Notes: generated from the sequence alone by a model not told the origin. 17,543 nt of DNA from JBGSPL01 sp964511435 (GCA_964511435.1 CAZEFH010000012.1:1-17543); one strand, 5' to 3'. Shown: positions 7,491 to 15,442, counted from the stretch's first letter. Numbers and translations are program-made.

Positions 7491-7516
7491 AAAGAGCCCC
7501 AAGCGGGGCTCTTTTT
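7491..7516 (+). terminator. Rho-independent terminator after the envelope operon
   Basis: AAAGAGCCCC (7491-7500) and GGGGCTCTTT (7505-7514) form a perfect 10-bp stem with loop AAGC, followed by T to 7516. The T-run leads directly into the extended -10 element of ligA. Confidence 0.92.
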
Positions 7517-7524
7517 GATATAAT
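7516..7524 (+). promoter_or_regulatory. Extended -10 promoter of ligA, leaderless
   Basis: TGA-TATAAT forms a perfect extended -10 (TG at 7516-7517, hexamer 7519-7524), with no convincing -35, since that region is the terminator stem. The predicted transcription start falls on the A of the ligA ATG at 7531. Confidence 0.75.
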
Positions 7525-7530
7525 ATAACC

Positions 7531-9525
7531 ATGAATAAAATGTCTTTTATTGAAGCTAAAGCTCGCGCAGAGAAGCTACGCAACGAGATTGAGCGCATTC
7601 GCTATGATTACCATGTTTTAGACAAGGAAACCGTATCTGAGGCAGCGAAAAGCTCGCTTATGCATGAATTGTCACAACTCGAAGAGAATTATCCTGAGTT
7701 AGTCACTCCCGAGTCTCCGACTCAGCGTGTCTCGGGGGAGCCTTTGCCAGGATTTAATAAAGTTACTCATTCTAGACAGGGCCTTTCGCTTAATGATGTT
7801 TTTGACGAAGAAGAGTTATATGTCTGGGAGAAACGGATTCTAAAGTATCTAGAAGATAATGGAGTTAAGGGTAAACCTTCATATTTCACTGAACTAAAAA
7901 TTGATGGCCTCTCTGTCTACCTTACATATAAAGATGGAATCCTTGTGACGGCTGCTACCCGAGGTAATGGAAGAATTGGGGAGGATGTGACAGCGAATGT
8001 TCGAACTATTGAAGCCATTCCATTAAAGCTTCCTAAGCCACTGAATATTGAGGTTCGGGGTGAAGTGTTTATGACCCATGCAGAACTTGCGAAAATTAAC
8101 CGTCAGCGAGAACGTGAAGGATTACCAACATATGCAAATCCTCGTAATCTAGCGGCTGGGACTTTGCGCCAGCTTGATCCGAAACTTGTTGCGAGCAGAA
8201 AGCTTGAATTTGCGGCCTGGGCTCTCTACGGAGCTAGTACAGAGACCCATGAGGAAGATCATCTACTGGCAAAGGAGCTAGGATTTCGAGTTGAGTCTCA
8301 TTCAAAGAAGTGCACAACCATTGCCGAGGCACTGGATTTTATTACTAGGTGGGATAAACCACGTCACGACTTGCCTTATCAAACAGATGGAATGGTAATA
8401 AACATTAATGAAAATGTTATCTTTGAGAAGCTTGGTTTCGTCGGTAAGGCGCCTAGGGGGTCCGTAGCTTGGAAGTATTCCGCGGAGCAAGCAACGACAA
8501 AGATTCTTGAGATTAGAGTCAATGTGGGGAGGACTGGCGCTATTACTCCTTTTGCCGTAATGGAACCAGTAAAACTAGCCGGTACAACAGTGACACGAGC
8601 CACCTTGCACAATGAGGATGAAATACACCGAAAAGATATCCGGATTGGGGATACCGTAGTAGTGCAGAAAGCAGGCGATATTATCCCTGAAATACTTGAG
8701 AGCCTGCCAAACCTACGAAGCGGAAAAGAAGAAATATTTCATATGCCCAGCACCTGTCCCGTTTGTGGAGGACCTGTGGTAAAACCAGAGGGAGAGGCGG
8801 TAGCGAGGTGTGCTGCGACCAATTGTTTTGCTATAGAACGTGAGCGCATTATTCACTTTGTTTCACGTGATGCCTTTAATATTGAGGGCGTGGGAGAAAA
8901 AATTGTTGAACAACTTCTAAACGAGGGGCTTATCTCGGATGTGGCTGATTTGTTTAGACTAACGGTCGGTGATATAGAACCCCTAGAGCGCTTTGCAGAA
9001 AAAAGTGCCGCCAATCTAGTCGAATCGATTTCTGAACATAAAAAGGTTGCCTTAAATCGTTTTATTTATGCTCTCGGGATTCGTTTCGTGGGTGCGATTA
9101 CAGCGAATGATATTGCTAATCATTTTGGAAGCTTTGAAGCAGTGAAGACAGCAAAGTACGAAGATCTTGAATCTATCGATGGTGTGGGGCCAGTAGCGGC
9201 TACTAGCGTCGTAGATTGGTTTGCCAATGGGAAAAATCAGGACATGCTCAAAAAGCTCTTTGAATCAGGGGTGGAAATAGAGAAGTCCCAGAAAGTATCA
9301 GACAAGCTGTCTGGACAGACATTTGTGATTACTGGCAGCCTGGACACAATGACACGCGAAGAGGCGGAACAAAAAATACGCGACCTTGGTGGGCGGGCTA
9401 GTGGATCTGTTTCTGCGTCTACTACCTATGTTGTGGCTGGTGACAAACCAGGCTCCAAATTGGTAAAAGCCGAGAAACTTGGTGTAAAAGTGATTAATGA
9501 GCTAGAACTCAAACAGTTATTCTAA
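7531..9525 (+). CDS. ligA: NAD+-dependent DNA ligase LigA
   Basis: LigA seals nicks in Okazaki fragments and repair intermediates using NAD+. Seen in order: the Ia domain (1-60, with a YDYHVLD-type NMN-binding patch at 25-31), the adenylation domain with KIDG (Lys123 the AMP-accepting lysine, Asp125), RGNGRIGEDVT (144-154), RGEVFM (176-181) and DGMVI (286-290), the OB fold, a Cys4 zinc finger (Cys409, 412, 427, 432), tandem helix-hairpin-helix units (about 450-580; GVGEKIVE, GVGPVAA) and a C-terminal BRCT domain (about 590-664). The 664-residue length is normal, and all catalytic residues are present. Met4 is an alternative start, but the leaderless promoter points to 7531. The 3' end overlaps the convergent small gene by nine bases, with no terminator between. 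Confidence 0.98.
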   Translation: MNKMSFIEAKARAEKLRNEIERIRYDYHVLDKETVSEAAKSSLMHELSQLEENYPELVTPESPTQRVSGEPLPGFNKVTHSRQGLSLNDVFDEEELYVWEKRILKYLEDNGVKGKPSYFTELKIDGLSVYLTYKDGILVTAATRGNGRIGEDVTANVRTIEAIPLKLPKPLNIEVRGEVFMTHAELAKINRQREREGLPTYANPRNLAAGTLRQLDPKLVASRKLEFAAWALYGASTETHEEDHLLAKELGFRVESHSKKCTTIAEALDFITRWDKPRHDLPYQTDGMVININENVIFEKLGFVGKAPRGSVAWKYSAEQATTKILEIRVNVGRTGAITPFAVMEPVKLAGTTVTRATLHNEDEIHRKDIRIGDTVVVQKAGDIIPEILESLPNLRSGKEEIFHMPSTCPVCGGPVVKPEGEAVARCAATNCFAIERERIIHFVSRDAFNIEGVGEKIVEQLLNEGLISDVADLFRLTVGDIEPLERFAEKSAANLVESISEHKKVALNRFIYALGIRFVGAITANDIANHFGSFEAVKTAKYEDLESIDGVGPVAATSVVDWFANGKNQDMLKKLFESGVEIEKSQKVSDKLSGQTFVITGSLDTMTREEAEQKIRDLGGRASGSVSASTTYVVAGDKPGSKLVKAEKLGVKVINELELKQLF

Positions 9526-9825
9526 AAATTGACTTTTAAAACTACGAGCACTAATCTCGTTTTTATGTGCATCCGGTATCTTTGTATCAGGGACAATCCG
9601 TAGTTGACTGATAATAAGTCTTTTTTGAAAATCTTCTTCAGTGGTGAGGGCAATAGCTTGTTTCTTCATGTTTTGAACTTCTTCAAACCATTCCGGAGAG
9701 TTTGCTACTAGTTCAGGCTTACTTGGCCGCTCGCCTTCGTTAAGGCTGCTTCTTTCGTCACGAATGGCTTGCTTGGCTGCTTCTATCTGTTGAATAAGGG
9801 GATTGATTGGCTCTGATTCGATCAT
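9517..9825 (-). CDS. Small hypothetical protein, convergent with ligA
   Basis: I do not recognise a family. From the ATG at 9825 it gives 102 residues. It is soluble, rich in Glu, Lys and Gln, mostly predicted helical, and has no Cys, signal peptide or membrane segment. The N-terminal half has a proline-containing charged stretch (SEPINPLIQQIEAAKQAI), and residues around SPEWFEEVQNMKKQ look amphipathic. The ATG is preceded on the minus strand by AAGGAAGAG, a fair ribosome-binding site; a GTG at 9837 would add four residues. The only minus-strand gene here, it is wedged between ligA (nine-base 3' overlap) and the gat promoter, whose -35 box touches its 5' end. Evidence for coding is moderate: an uninterrupted frame filling the gap exactly. 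Confidence 0.65.
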   Translation of the reverse strand: MIESEPINPLIQQIEAAKQAIRDERSSLNEGERPSKPELVANSPEWFEEVQNMKKQAIALTTEEDFQKRLIISQLRIVPDTKIPDAHKNEISARSFKSQFLE

Positions 9826-9832
9826 CTCTTCC

Positions 9833-9861
9833 TTCACAATAAGTTACTTCAATGCTATACT
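9833..9861 (+). promoter_or_regulatory. Promoter of the gat operon
   Basis: TTCACA (9833-9838), a 17-base spacer and TATACT (9856-9861), with an extended TG at 9853-9854. The predicted start is near 9868, giving a leader of about 18 bases before gatC, unlike the leaderless units elsewhere in the window. The -35 box overlaps the 5' end of the divergent small gene. Confidence 0.75.
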
Positions 9862-9885
9862 TTATGGGTAATTTAGGCAAGAAGC

Positions 9886-10176
9886 ATGAGTAAAATTACT
9901 ATCAAAGAAGTCGAAGCGCTTGCGAGGCTTGCTCGAATTGGTCTTACGGAGGAAGAGAAGAAATCGCTCGCTTTGCAGATGAGCGAGATTCTTGATTATG
10001 CAGCCGAACTTGATAAAGTTGATGTTGCAGGAATTGAGCCAACGAGTCAGGTTACTGGGCTTACGAATATATATCGGGAAGATAGGGTAGTCCGATCAGA
10101 AGTTCCACGCAGCGAACTACTCGAGAACGCTCCGGAAGTAGAAGGTAGCTCTATTAGGGTAAAGGCAGTTCTATAA
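9886..10176 (+). CDS. gatC: Asp/Glu-tRNA amidotransferase subunit C
   Basis: GatC is the small linker subunit that wraps around GatA and stabilises the GatCAB complex. That complex converts Glu-tRNA(Gln), and Asp-tRNA(Asn), to the amide forms in organisms lacking GlnRS or AsnRS. The 96-residue sequence shows the family pattern: EVEALARLARIGLTEEE near the N-terminus, an ILDYAAELDKVD segment, GIEPTSQV, and the RED-type patch (YREDRV) followed by a C-terminal tail. Length is typical. It heads a long operon from its own promoter, and gatA begins at the base after its stop codon. No strong Shine-Dalgarno; GCAAGAAG precedes the ATG. Confidence 0.95.
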   Translation: MSKITIKEVEALARLARIGLTEEEKKSLALQMSEILDYAAELDKVDVAGIEPTSQVTGLTNIYREDRVVRSEVPRSELLENAPEVEGSSIRVKAVL

Positions 10177-11616
10177 ATGATTAACGAATTTCTAGATAAT
10201 CCAAATATGGTAATTGAGCATACAAGGGATGCTCTTCGGAGAATTGATGCCGCGGAGGATTCGCTAAATGCACTGGTTACTGTTACCGCGAAAGAAGCTT
10301 TGGTTGAAGCAAAGGCTTCGCACGATAGGTATGCAGAAAAAAAGCCACTCTCAGCATTGGATGGTAGTGTTTCTACAATTAAAGATATTTTTTGTACTGC
10401 CGGAATCAGGACGACGGCCTCATCCAAGATGCTGGAAGACTATGTTCCCCCCTATGATGCTACTGTTGTAAGGAAGCTTCGAAATGCCGGGGTGGTCATC
10501 GTTGGCAAGAATAACTGCGATGCTTGGGCTCATGGCGCCAGTACTGAGAACTCTGATTTTGGTGTTACTCCGAATCCATACCATCTAGATCGGGTTTCTG
10601 GCGGGTCTTCTGGTGGCTCCGCTGCTGCTGTTGCTGCAGGAGAATGTGATTTTTCTATCGGTTCAGATACTGGTGGTTCGATCCGACAGCCAGCCGGATT
10701 TTGCGGCGTAGTCGGTCTCAAACCTACTTATGGTAGGGTTTCGCGTTATGGCGTAATTGCAATGGCTTCATCTCTAGATTGTGTTGGGCCAATCGCGAAA
10801 ACAGTTAAGGGGGTTGCGGATGTAATGGAAGTAATTGCCGGTGTTGACCCGAAAGATTCTACGACTGTTGATATTCCGGTACCTGAATATTCAAAATTAC
10901 TTGATGTTTCACTGAAGGGTAAGAAGATAGGCTGGGCCAAGGAGTTTTATGAATTTGACCTGAATCCAGAGATTAAACAAGCAATGGACAAGGCTCGCGA
11001 AACATTTGAGAGTCTTGGTGCCGAATTTGTCGATGTCTCATTACCGAACCTGAAGCACGGTGTACCTGTCTACTATTTGATTCAGCCAGCTGAAGTGAGT
11101 TCTAATCTTGGTCGTTATGATGGGGTTAAGTATGGATATAGTGCTGACGACAGTGAAGACTTGATTGAACACTACTTCAAATCACGCAGTCAAGGTTTTG
11201 GTGCAGAAGCAAAACGTCGCATCATGCTCGGCACCTTTGTTCTTTCGGCGGGGTACTACGACGCTTACTATTTGAAAGCAATGAAGGTTCGCACACTGAT
11301 TAAGAAAGATTTTGATAAGGCCCTTGAAAAAGTAGATAGTATTCTATCTCCTGTATCACCAACCACAGCTTTCAAAATAGGTGAAAAGACCGGTGACCCG
11401 CTAGAAATGTATTTGGCGGATATCTATACTGCTGCAATTAATCTCGCTGGCAATCCATCTTTATCACTGCCATGTGGATTTGATAGTAATAAGCTACCGA
11501 TTGGCATGCAGCTTATTGGAAAATTTTTCGATGAAGCAACATTACTGAATTTCGGCCATCAATATGAATTAGCAACCAAAGATGCCGATTGGCGCAAGAT
11601 AAAAACGGTGGTCTGA
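10177..11616 (+). CDS. gatA: Asp/Glu-tRNA amidotransferase subunit A (amidase)
   Basis: GatA hydrolyses glutamine to supply ammonia to GatB. It belongs to the amidase-signature family, and the Ser-cisSer-Lys triad is visible: Lys69 (STIKD), cis-Ser144 in SGGSSGGS, and nucleophile Ser168 in GSDTGGSIRQP. Their spacing matches the family. Other hallmarks are the KNNCDAWAHGAST segment (111-123), GLKPTYGRVSRYG after the nucleophile, and a C-terminal NLAGNPSLSLPCG block. The 479-residue length is normal. It starts directly after gatC (no spacer) and its TGA overlaps the next ATG by one base. Gene order in this operon is C-A-(two extra genes)-B, with B separated from A. Confidence 0.97.
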   Translation: MINEFLDNPNMVIEHTRDALRRIDAAEDSLNALVTVTAKEALVEAKASHDRYAEKKPLSALDGSVSTIKDIFCTAGIRTTASSKMLEDYVPPYDATVVRKLRNAGVVIVGKNNCDAWAHGASTENSDFGVTPNPYHLDRVSGGSSGGSAAAVAAGECDFSIGSDTGGSIRQPAGFCGVVGLKPTYGRVSRYGVIAMASSLDCVGPIAKTVKGVADVMEVIAGVDPKDSTTVDIPVPEYSKLLDVSLKGKKIGWAKEFYEFDLNPEIKQAMDKARETFESLGAEFVDVSLPNLKHGVPVYYLIQPAEVSSNLGRYDGVKYGYSADDSEDLIEHYFKSRSQGFGAEAKRRIMLGTFVLSAGYYDAYYLKAMKVRTLIKKDFDKALEKVDSILSPVSPTTAFKIGEKTGDPLEMYLADIYTAAINLAGNPSLSLPCGFDSNKLPIGMQLIGKFFDEATLLNFGHQYELATKDADWRKIKTVV

Positions 11617-12365
11617 TGGGTAAGAATCAGAAACTGAAAGAACAGCGCAAATTAGAGTCTTTGCAAAAAGAATTGAAAAGAGATAGTCGCTGGCGACTTG
11701 CGCGCCTGATTGTTTCAGGCATTGCGGTTGGTACAATACTTGGTACATTAACTTTTTGGGGGATTAAGACGATTAACTACAACTTTTTCACAAAGAAAAA
11801 TACAGCTACTAGCAAGGCAAAAAGCTATAAGACTGGTGACCACAAGTACTCGCAAGCACCAGATATGCAGATTAATGCTGAGAAAACATATATCGCAAAG
11901 TTTGAAACAGCTAGTGGCAACTTTGAAGTAACCCTAAATGCAAAAGACGCACCAAAGACGGTAAATAACTTTGTCGTACTTGCAAGAGACAAATTCTATG
12001 ATGGACTGACTTTTCACCGTATCGTAAAAGACTTCATGATACAAGGTGGTGACCCTGATGGCACTGGCTCTGGTGGTCCAGGTTACAAATTTGATGACGA
12101 GAAAGTGGTTGGTGATTACACCAAGGGAACTATCGCGATGGCAAACTCTGGTAAAAATACGAATGGATCTCAGTTCTTTATTATGACTGGAGACTATTCT
12201 GGCGGTAAACTGCCCAAAGACTATGTCATTTTTGGGAAGGTTACCTCTGGCCTAGATGTTGTAATGAAGCTAAATGAAACCAAGACAATTGATAATGGCT
12301 CAGGCGAACAATCGAAGCCAACTGATAAGGTCATTATCAAAAAGGTAACCATAGAAGAAAAATGA
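11616..12365 (+). CDS. Membrane-anchored cyclophilin-type peptidyl-prolyl isomerase
   Basis: Cyclophilins catalyse cis-trans isomerisation of proline bonds during folding. The 249-residue protein has a basic, helical N-terminus (1-28), one membrane helix (about 29-50), a Lys/Ser/Thr linker, and a cyclophilin domain (about 90-247). Active-site residues are clear by hand alignment: Arg135 in FHR, Phe140, Met141, Gln143 (MIQGGDP), and QFF 186-188. The tryptophan that binds cyclosporin in eukaryotic cyclophilin A appears to be Lys198. The start at 11616 overlaps the gatA TGA; an upstream TTG at 11589 would lie inside gatA and is unlikely. The topology puts the isomerase outside the membrane, so it probably serves exported proteins and not the Gat complex. 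Confidence 0.93.
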   Translation: MGKNQKLKEQRKLESLQKELKRDSRWRLARLIVSGIAVGTILGTLTFWGIKTINYNFFTKKNTATSKAKSYKTGDHKYSQAPDMQINAEKTYIAKFETASGNFEVTLNAKDAPKTVNNFVVLARDKFYDGLTFHRIVKDFMIQGGDPDGTGSGGPGYKFDDEKVVGDYTKGTIAMANSGKNTNGSQFFIMTGDYSGGKLPKDYVIFGKVTSGLDVVMKLNETKTIDNGSGEQSKPTDKVIIKKVTIEEK

Positions 12366-12820
12366 ACGTAGTTGTTGTTATTCTCTCTGTTGCAGTTTTG
12401 ATCGCGGTTCTTATCGCAGTACCGATTCTTGGTGGTAGTTTTGGCAGAAAATCGAAAGCCGGCGTAAAAAGAGGTAATGCTCAGAGTCTGGATAAAAAAT
12501 TTGTTCAGGGTAAATGGCTAGAAATCCGTACTACTTTTTCTCTTGGCGGCGCGAGTCACATGAAGAATGCCGTCATTGAAGCCGATAAGCTCGTTGACCA
12601 TGTTTTAAAATCCCGCGGAGTTGCCGGGAATACGATGGGTGAACGAATGAAAAGCGCCAAAAAACTTTTTCCGCACTATGCGGATTATGATAATCTCTGG
12701 TTCGCTCATAAAGTGAGAAATAATATTGCACATGAAGCGAGTCATGAGCTGAATAATGGTGAGGCAAAAAGAGCGATGGAATACTTTGAGAAATCACTGA
12801 AAATATTGGGGGCACTCTGA
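12362..12820 (+). CDS. Membrane-anchored HEPN-like protein with R-x4-H motif
   Basis: No exact family is recognised. The 152-residue protein has one N-terminal hydrophobic helix (about 2-24), a basic stretch (29-37, predicting a cytoplasmic C-terminal part), and an all-helical domain (about 45-150). Its fourth block has VRNNIAHE (118-125). Arg119 and His124 form the R-x4-H pattern that in HEPN domains makes the ribonuclease active site. By hand it aligns without gaps over residues 51-86 with the protein at 14825-15442 (offset 40; about 13 of 36 identical), and again at the RN dipeptide, so the two are very likely paralogs. It overlaps the cyclophilin gene by four bases and gatB by one. RNase activity is inference; many HEPN-like domains are not nucleases. 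Confidence 0.7.
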   Translation: MNVVVVILSVAVLIAVLIAVPILGGSFGRKSKAGVKRGNAQSLDKKFVQGKWLEIRTTFSLGGASHMKNAVIEADKLVDHVLKSRGVAGNTMGERMKSAKKLFPHYADYDNLWFAHKVRNNIAHEASHELNNGEAKRAMEYFEKSLKILGAL

Positions 12821-14295
12821 TGAATAAATATGAAGTGGTAATTGGACTTGAGGTTCATGCACAGCTGAAGACGGTCAGTAAGATGTTTTGTACATGTGAC
12901 AATATGTCAGCTGCATCTGAGCCAAATGAAAATGTCTGTTCTGTTTGTCTTGGGATGCCGGGAATGTTGCCGGTGGCAAATAAGAAAGCGATTGAGTGGA
13001 CATATATGCTTGGCCTTGCTCTAGGTGGGAGGATTAATACAAATTGGAACTTTGAACGTAAAAATTACTTTTATCCAGATCTACCGAAGGCTTATCAAAT
13101 TACTTCAGCAACCAACCCACCGGTTATTGGCGGTTGTCTTACAATTGATGATGGTGGCAGTAAGAGTGTTATTCGCTTGCACCATATCCACCTAGAGGAA
13201 GATGCTGGCAAGCTAGTTCACCCAGCAGGGAAGAACTACAGTCTTGTAGACTTAAATAGGGCTGGCACACCGCTAATGGAAATTGTTACTGAGCCTGATC
13301 TCCGAAGTGCTAGAGAGGCTCGTATCTTTATGCAGGACTTGCGAGCAATTTTACGTTATCTTGGAATATCTGACGCAAACCTAGAACAGGGGAATATGCG
13401 CTGTGATGCAAATATTAGCCTCCGTCCCATAGGCCAGAAAGAATATGGGACCAGGGCAGAGATAAAAAATATCAACTCCTTCAAGATGGTTGAGAGAGCT
13501 ATAGAATACGAAATTGGACGCCAGACTGAAATACTTGATAGCGGTGAAAAAGTGAAGCAAGAGACTAGGGGTTGGGATGATAACAAGGGTAAAACCTTAT
13601 CGCAGCGTAGCAAAGAAGAGGCCAATGATTATCGTTATTTTCCAGAACCAGACTTACCGCCAGTTAATCAGACGGGCAAAGGTACGATTGATATTCAGGC
13701 AATTCAGGCTATGTTGCCAGAGCTTCCGAAAGACAAGGTTACTAGATTTGTCTCGGAATATGGTCTCTCTAGTGTAGATGCGGAGATAATCGCTAGCGAT
13801 CTTGATATCGCACGCTACTTCGAACAGGTTATCGAGGAGATTCCTGGGGTAGCAGGGGATAGCGAGAAGCTGAAGGCAAAAGCAAAGAAAGTCTCGAACT
13901 GGTTACTCTCAGAACTTATTGCGAAGCTTAACGCTGAAGAAATCTCGATTACTGAAACTAGGGTTAATCACGCGAACTTCGCAGACCTCATTGAGATGAT
14001 TGACGCAGGCGAGATTAGTGGTAAGATTGCCAAAGAAGTTTTTGCGGAAATGTTTACGAGCGGGGAAAAGCCAACCGTAATTGTCAAGGAAAAGGGATTG
14101 ACTCAGATAAGTGACACGGGTGCACTAGATGAGATAATCGCAGAAGTCATAAAGGCAAATGAAAAATCGGTAACTGACTTTCGGGAAGGTAAACAGCAGG
14201 CTTTCGGCTTTCTTGTCGGTCAGGTAATGGCCTACACAAAGGGGCAGGCAAATCCGAAGCTAGTTAATGAAATTTTAAAAGAAAAGTTAAAATAG
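12820..14295 (+). CDS. gatB: Asp/Glu-tRNA amidotransferase subunit B
   Basis: GatB binds the mischarged tRNA, phosphorylates the side-chain carboxyl with ATP and uses ammonia from GatA. Seen: the N-terminal signature VIGLEVHAQLKT (7-18), a Cys4 zinc site (Cys24, 26, 40, 43), the FYPDLPKAYQI block, LEEDAGKL, DLNRAGTPLMEIVTEPD and the YRYFPEPDLPP segment of the catalytic domain. A helical YqeY-like C-terminal domain (about 345-491) recognises the tRNA elbow. The 491 residues are slightly above the usual 475. It starts on the TGATG overlap with the HEPN-like gene, so translation of the two is probably coupled. All key motifs appear intact. Confidence 0.97.
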   Translation: MNKYEVVIGLEVHAQLKTVSKMFCTCDNMSAASEPNENVCSVCLGMPGMLPVANKKAIEWTYMLGLALGGRINTNWNFERKNYFYPDLPKAYQITSATNPPVIGGCLTIDDGGSKSVIRLHHIHLEEDAGKLVHPAGKNYSLVDLNRAGTPLMEIVTEPDLRSAREARIFMQDLRAILRYLGISDANLEQGNMRCDANISLRPIGQKEYGTRAEIKNINSFKMVERAIEYEIGRQTEILDSGEKVKQETRGWDDNKGKTLSQRSKEEANDYRYFPEPDLPPVNQTGKGTIDIQAIQAMLPELPKDKVTRFVSEYGLSSVDAEIIASDLDIARYFEQVIEEIPGVAGDSEKLKAKAKKVSNWLLSELIAKLNAEEISITETRVNHANFADLIEMIDAGEISGKIAKEVFAEMFTSGEKPTVIVKEKGLTQISDTGALDEIIAEVIKANEKSVTDFREGKQQAFGFLVGQVMAYTKGQANPKLVNEILKEKLK

Positions 14296-14302
14296 GAGTG
14301 AT

Positions 14303-14821
14303 ATGGACATCATTACCGAATATCTTGATACTTTGGTTAAATATGTAAGGTTACTTCCCTGGGCAGTCATTGCGATTATTCTAGGATGGGTGATCATTAA
14401 GGTAATAGTTTTCTTTTTGCGTCGGGCAATCAAATTGGCTAAAGTGCCGAAGGACGTCCAGGGCCTCATCATTACAGTCACCAGGCTTATCTTGTGGGTA
14501 GTATTGTTTATTACAATCTTTCAATCTCTTGGGATGGGCGGGCTTGCAGTGGCTCTTTCTGGTTCTGCGGCTGTAGTGGCATTTTTTCTGTCTGCTAGCA
14601 TCGGACCACTACTGTCAAACATCTTTGCTGGACTATTTCTGGTCGGTGACCCAGACATCAAGGTCGGGATGAAAGTCACTGTGAATGATGGTAAAACGAC
14701 AGGGATTATACGAGGGATAGATATGAGAAAAATCCGTATCGAAGACGAAAAGGGGCTGTTGCACGTTGTGCCAAATTCACTGGTCGAGGGAACCGAATGG
14801 GTGATAGAAAAGCGTAAATAA
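14303..14821 (+). CDS. Minimal MscS-like mechanosensitive channel protein
   Basis: MscS channels open under membrane tension to release solutes during osmotic downshock. The 172-residue protein shows membrane helices at about 18-40 and 55-75, a glycine/alanine/serine-rich pore-like helix (about 79-110, LSGSAAVVAFFLSASIG), then a short beta domain with the MscS pattern (VGMKVTVNDGKTTGIIRGI and VVPNSLVEG, about 121-163). It ends there: the C-terminal alpha/beta cage and portal domain of E. coli MscS (286 residues) are missing. An AGGAG that overlaps the gatB stop lies four bases before the ATG. It is a small member of the family; channel function is likely but unproven without the cage. Confidence 0.82.
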   Translation: MDIITEYLDTLVKYVRLLPWAVIAIILGWVIIKVIVFFLRRAIKLAKVPKDVQGLIITVTRLILWVVLFITIFQSLGMGGLAVALSGSAAVVAFFLSASIGPLLSNIFAGLFLVGDPDIKVGMKVTVNDGKTTGIIRGIDMRKIRIEDEKGLLHVVPNSLVEGTEWVIEKRK

Positions 14822-14824
14822 TCT

Positions 14825-15442
14825 ATGAAAGCAATTAGTAGAAAACCGAATAATCTCTGGCTAGAGGTAGAAAGAGCCCTCGCAGAACATACTGCTAGCG
14901 GCTACAAGATGGCTTGTATCGAGGCAGAAAAGGTCTTTATGTACAAGTTGCGTGAGAAGGGTTATCCGACCAAAAATATTAAGCATATCCTTGCACTTTT
15001 TGGCTGGAAACTATCAAATAAAAAGGCCCTTGCTACTGCGCTCGAGAAAACAGCAGAGATCCGAAATACCTTCGAATATACTCTATCAAGTTTTGAGGCA
15101 GAAGACATTGTTGCGGCTTATAAGGATGCAGTAGAAGACTTTGGCGGTGCGAAGGCACTTTCTTGGCAGCGTAAACTTACCTTGTTTTGGGATAATTACA
15201 TTTCTTTCCGTTCCTCATTTGCGAAAGTTTTTCTAGCCGGTTTTTTTGCTTTCTTTCTGATAGTAAAATTTTTAACATCGACAAACGTCGGTAGTGGTAT
15301 TGTTAGTTTTATCGTTAGTGTAGCAGATTTTATTTTTTCTTGGTTTATTCTGCTCATCGGCGCAGGACTAATTATTGGGATTATTGCTGCTATCGTTATC
15401 TCTGCAGTTGATAAAAAAACGAAGATTAAGGAAATTAAATGA
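14825..15442 (+). CDS. HEPN-like paralog with C-terminal membrane segments
   Basis: No named family is recognised. The 205-residue protein has a soluble helical N-terminal domain (about 10-110) followed by two or three membrane helices (about 133-151 and within 158-195) and a Lys-rich tail. The soluble domain resembles the HEPN-like protein at 12362-12820: WLE (12-14), ASxxK and IEAEK (24-36) and RN (80-81) match it in order. The motif His is not conserved: where the paralog has RNNIAHE, this protein has RNTFEYT, so the R-x4-H pair is lost (Arg80, Tyr85). It is thus probably non-catalytic. It follows the MscS-like gene by three bases and overlaps the ITPase gene as ATGA. A regulatory or partner role for its paralog is speculation. 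Confidence 0.68.
   Translation: MKAISRKPNNLWLEVERALAEHTASGYKMACIEAEKVFMYKLREKGYPTKNIKHILALFGWKLSNKKALATALEKTAEIRNTFEYTLSSFEAEDIVAAYKDAVEDFGGAKALSWQRKLTLFWDNYISFRSSFAKVFLAGFFAFFLIVKFLTSTNVGSGIVSFIVSVADFIFSWFILLIGAGLIIGIIAAIVISAVDKKTKIKEIK

Noticed and set aside
11589..11615. TTG start of the cyclophilin gene inside gatA
   Set aside because: The ATG at 11616 overlaps the gatA stop in the TGATG style used across this operon, and the extra residues are not family-like.
12573..12815. 80-codon minus-strand frame inside the HEPN-like gene
   Set aside because: Shadow of the plus-strand gene, which has junction overlaps with both neighbours and a visible paralog.
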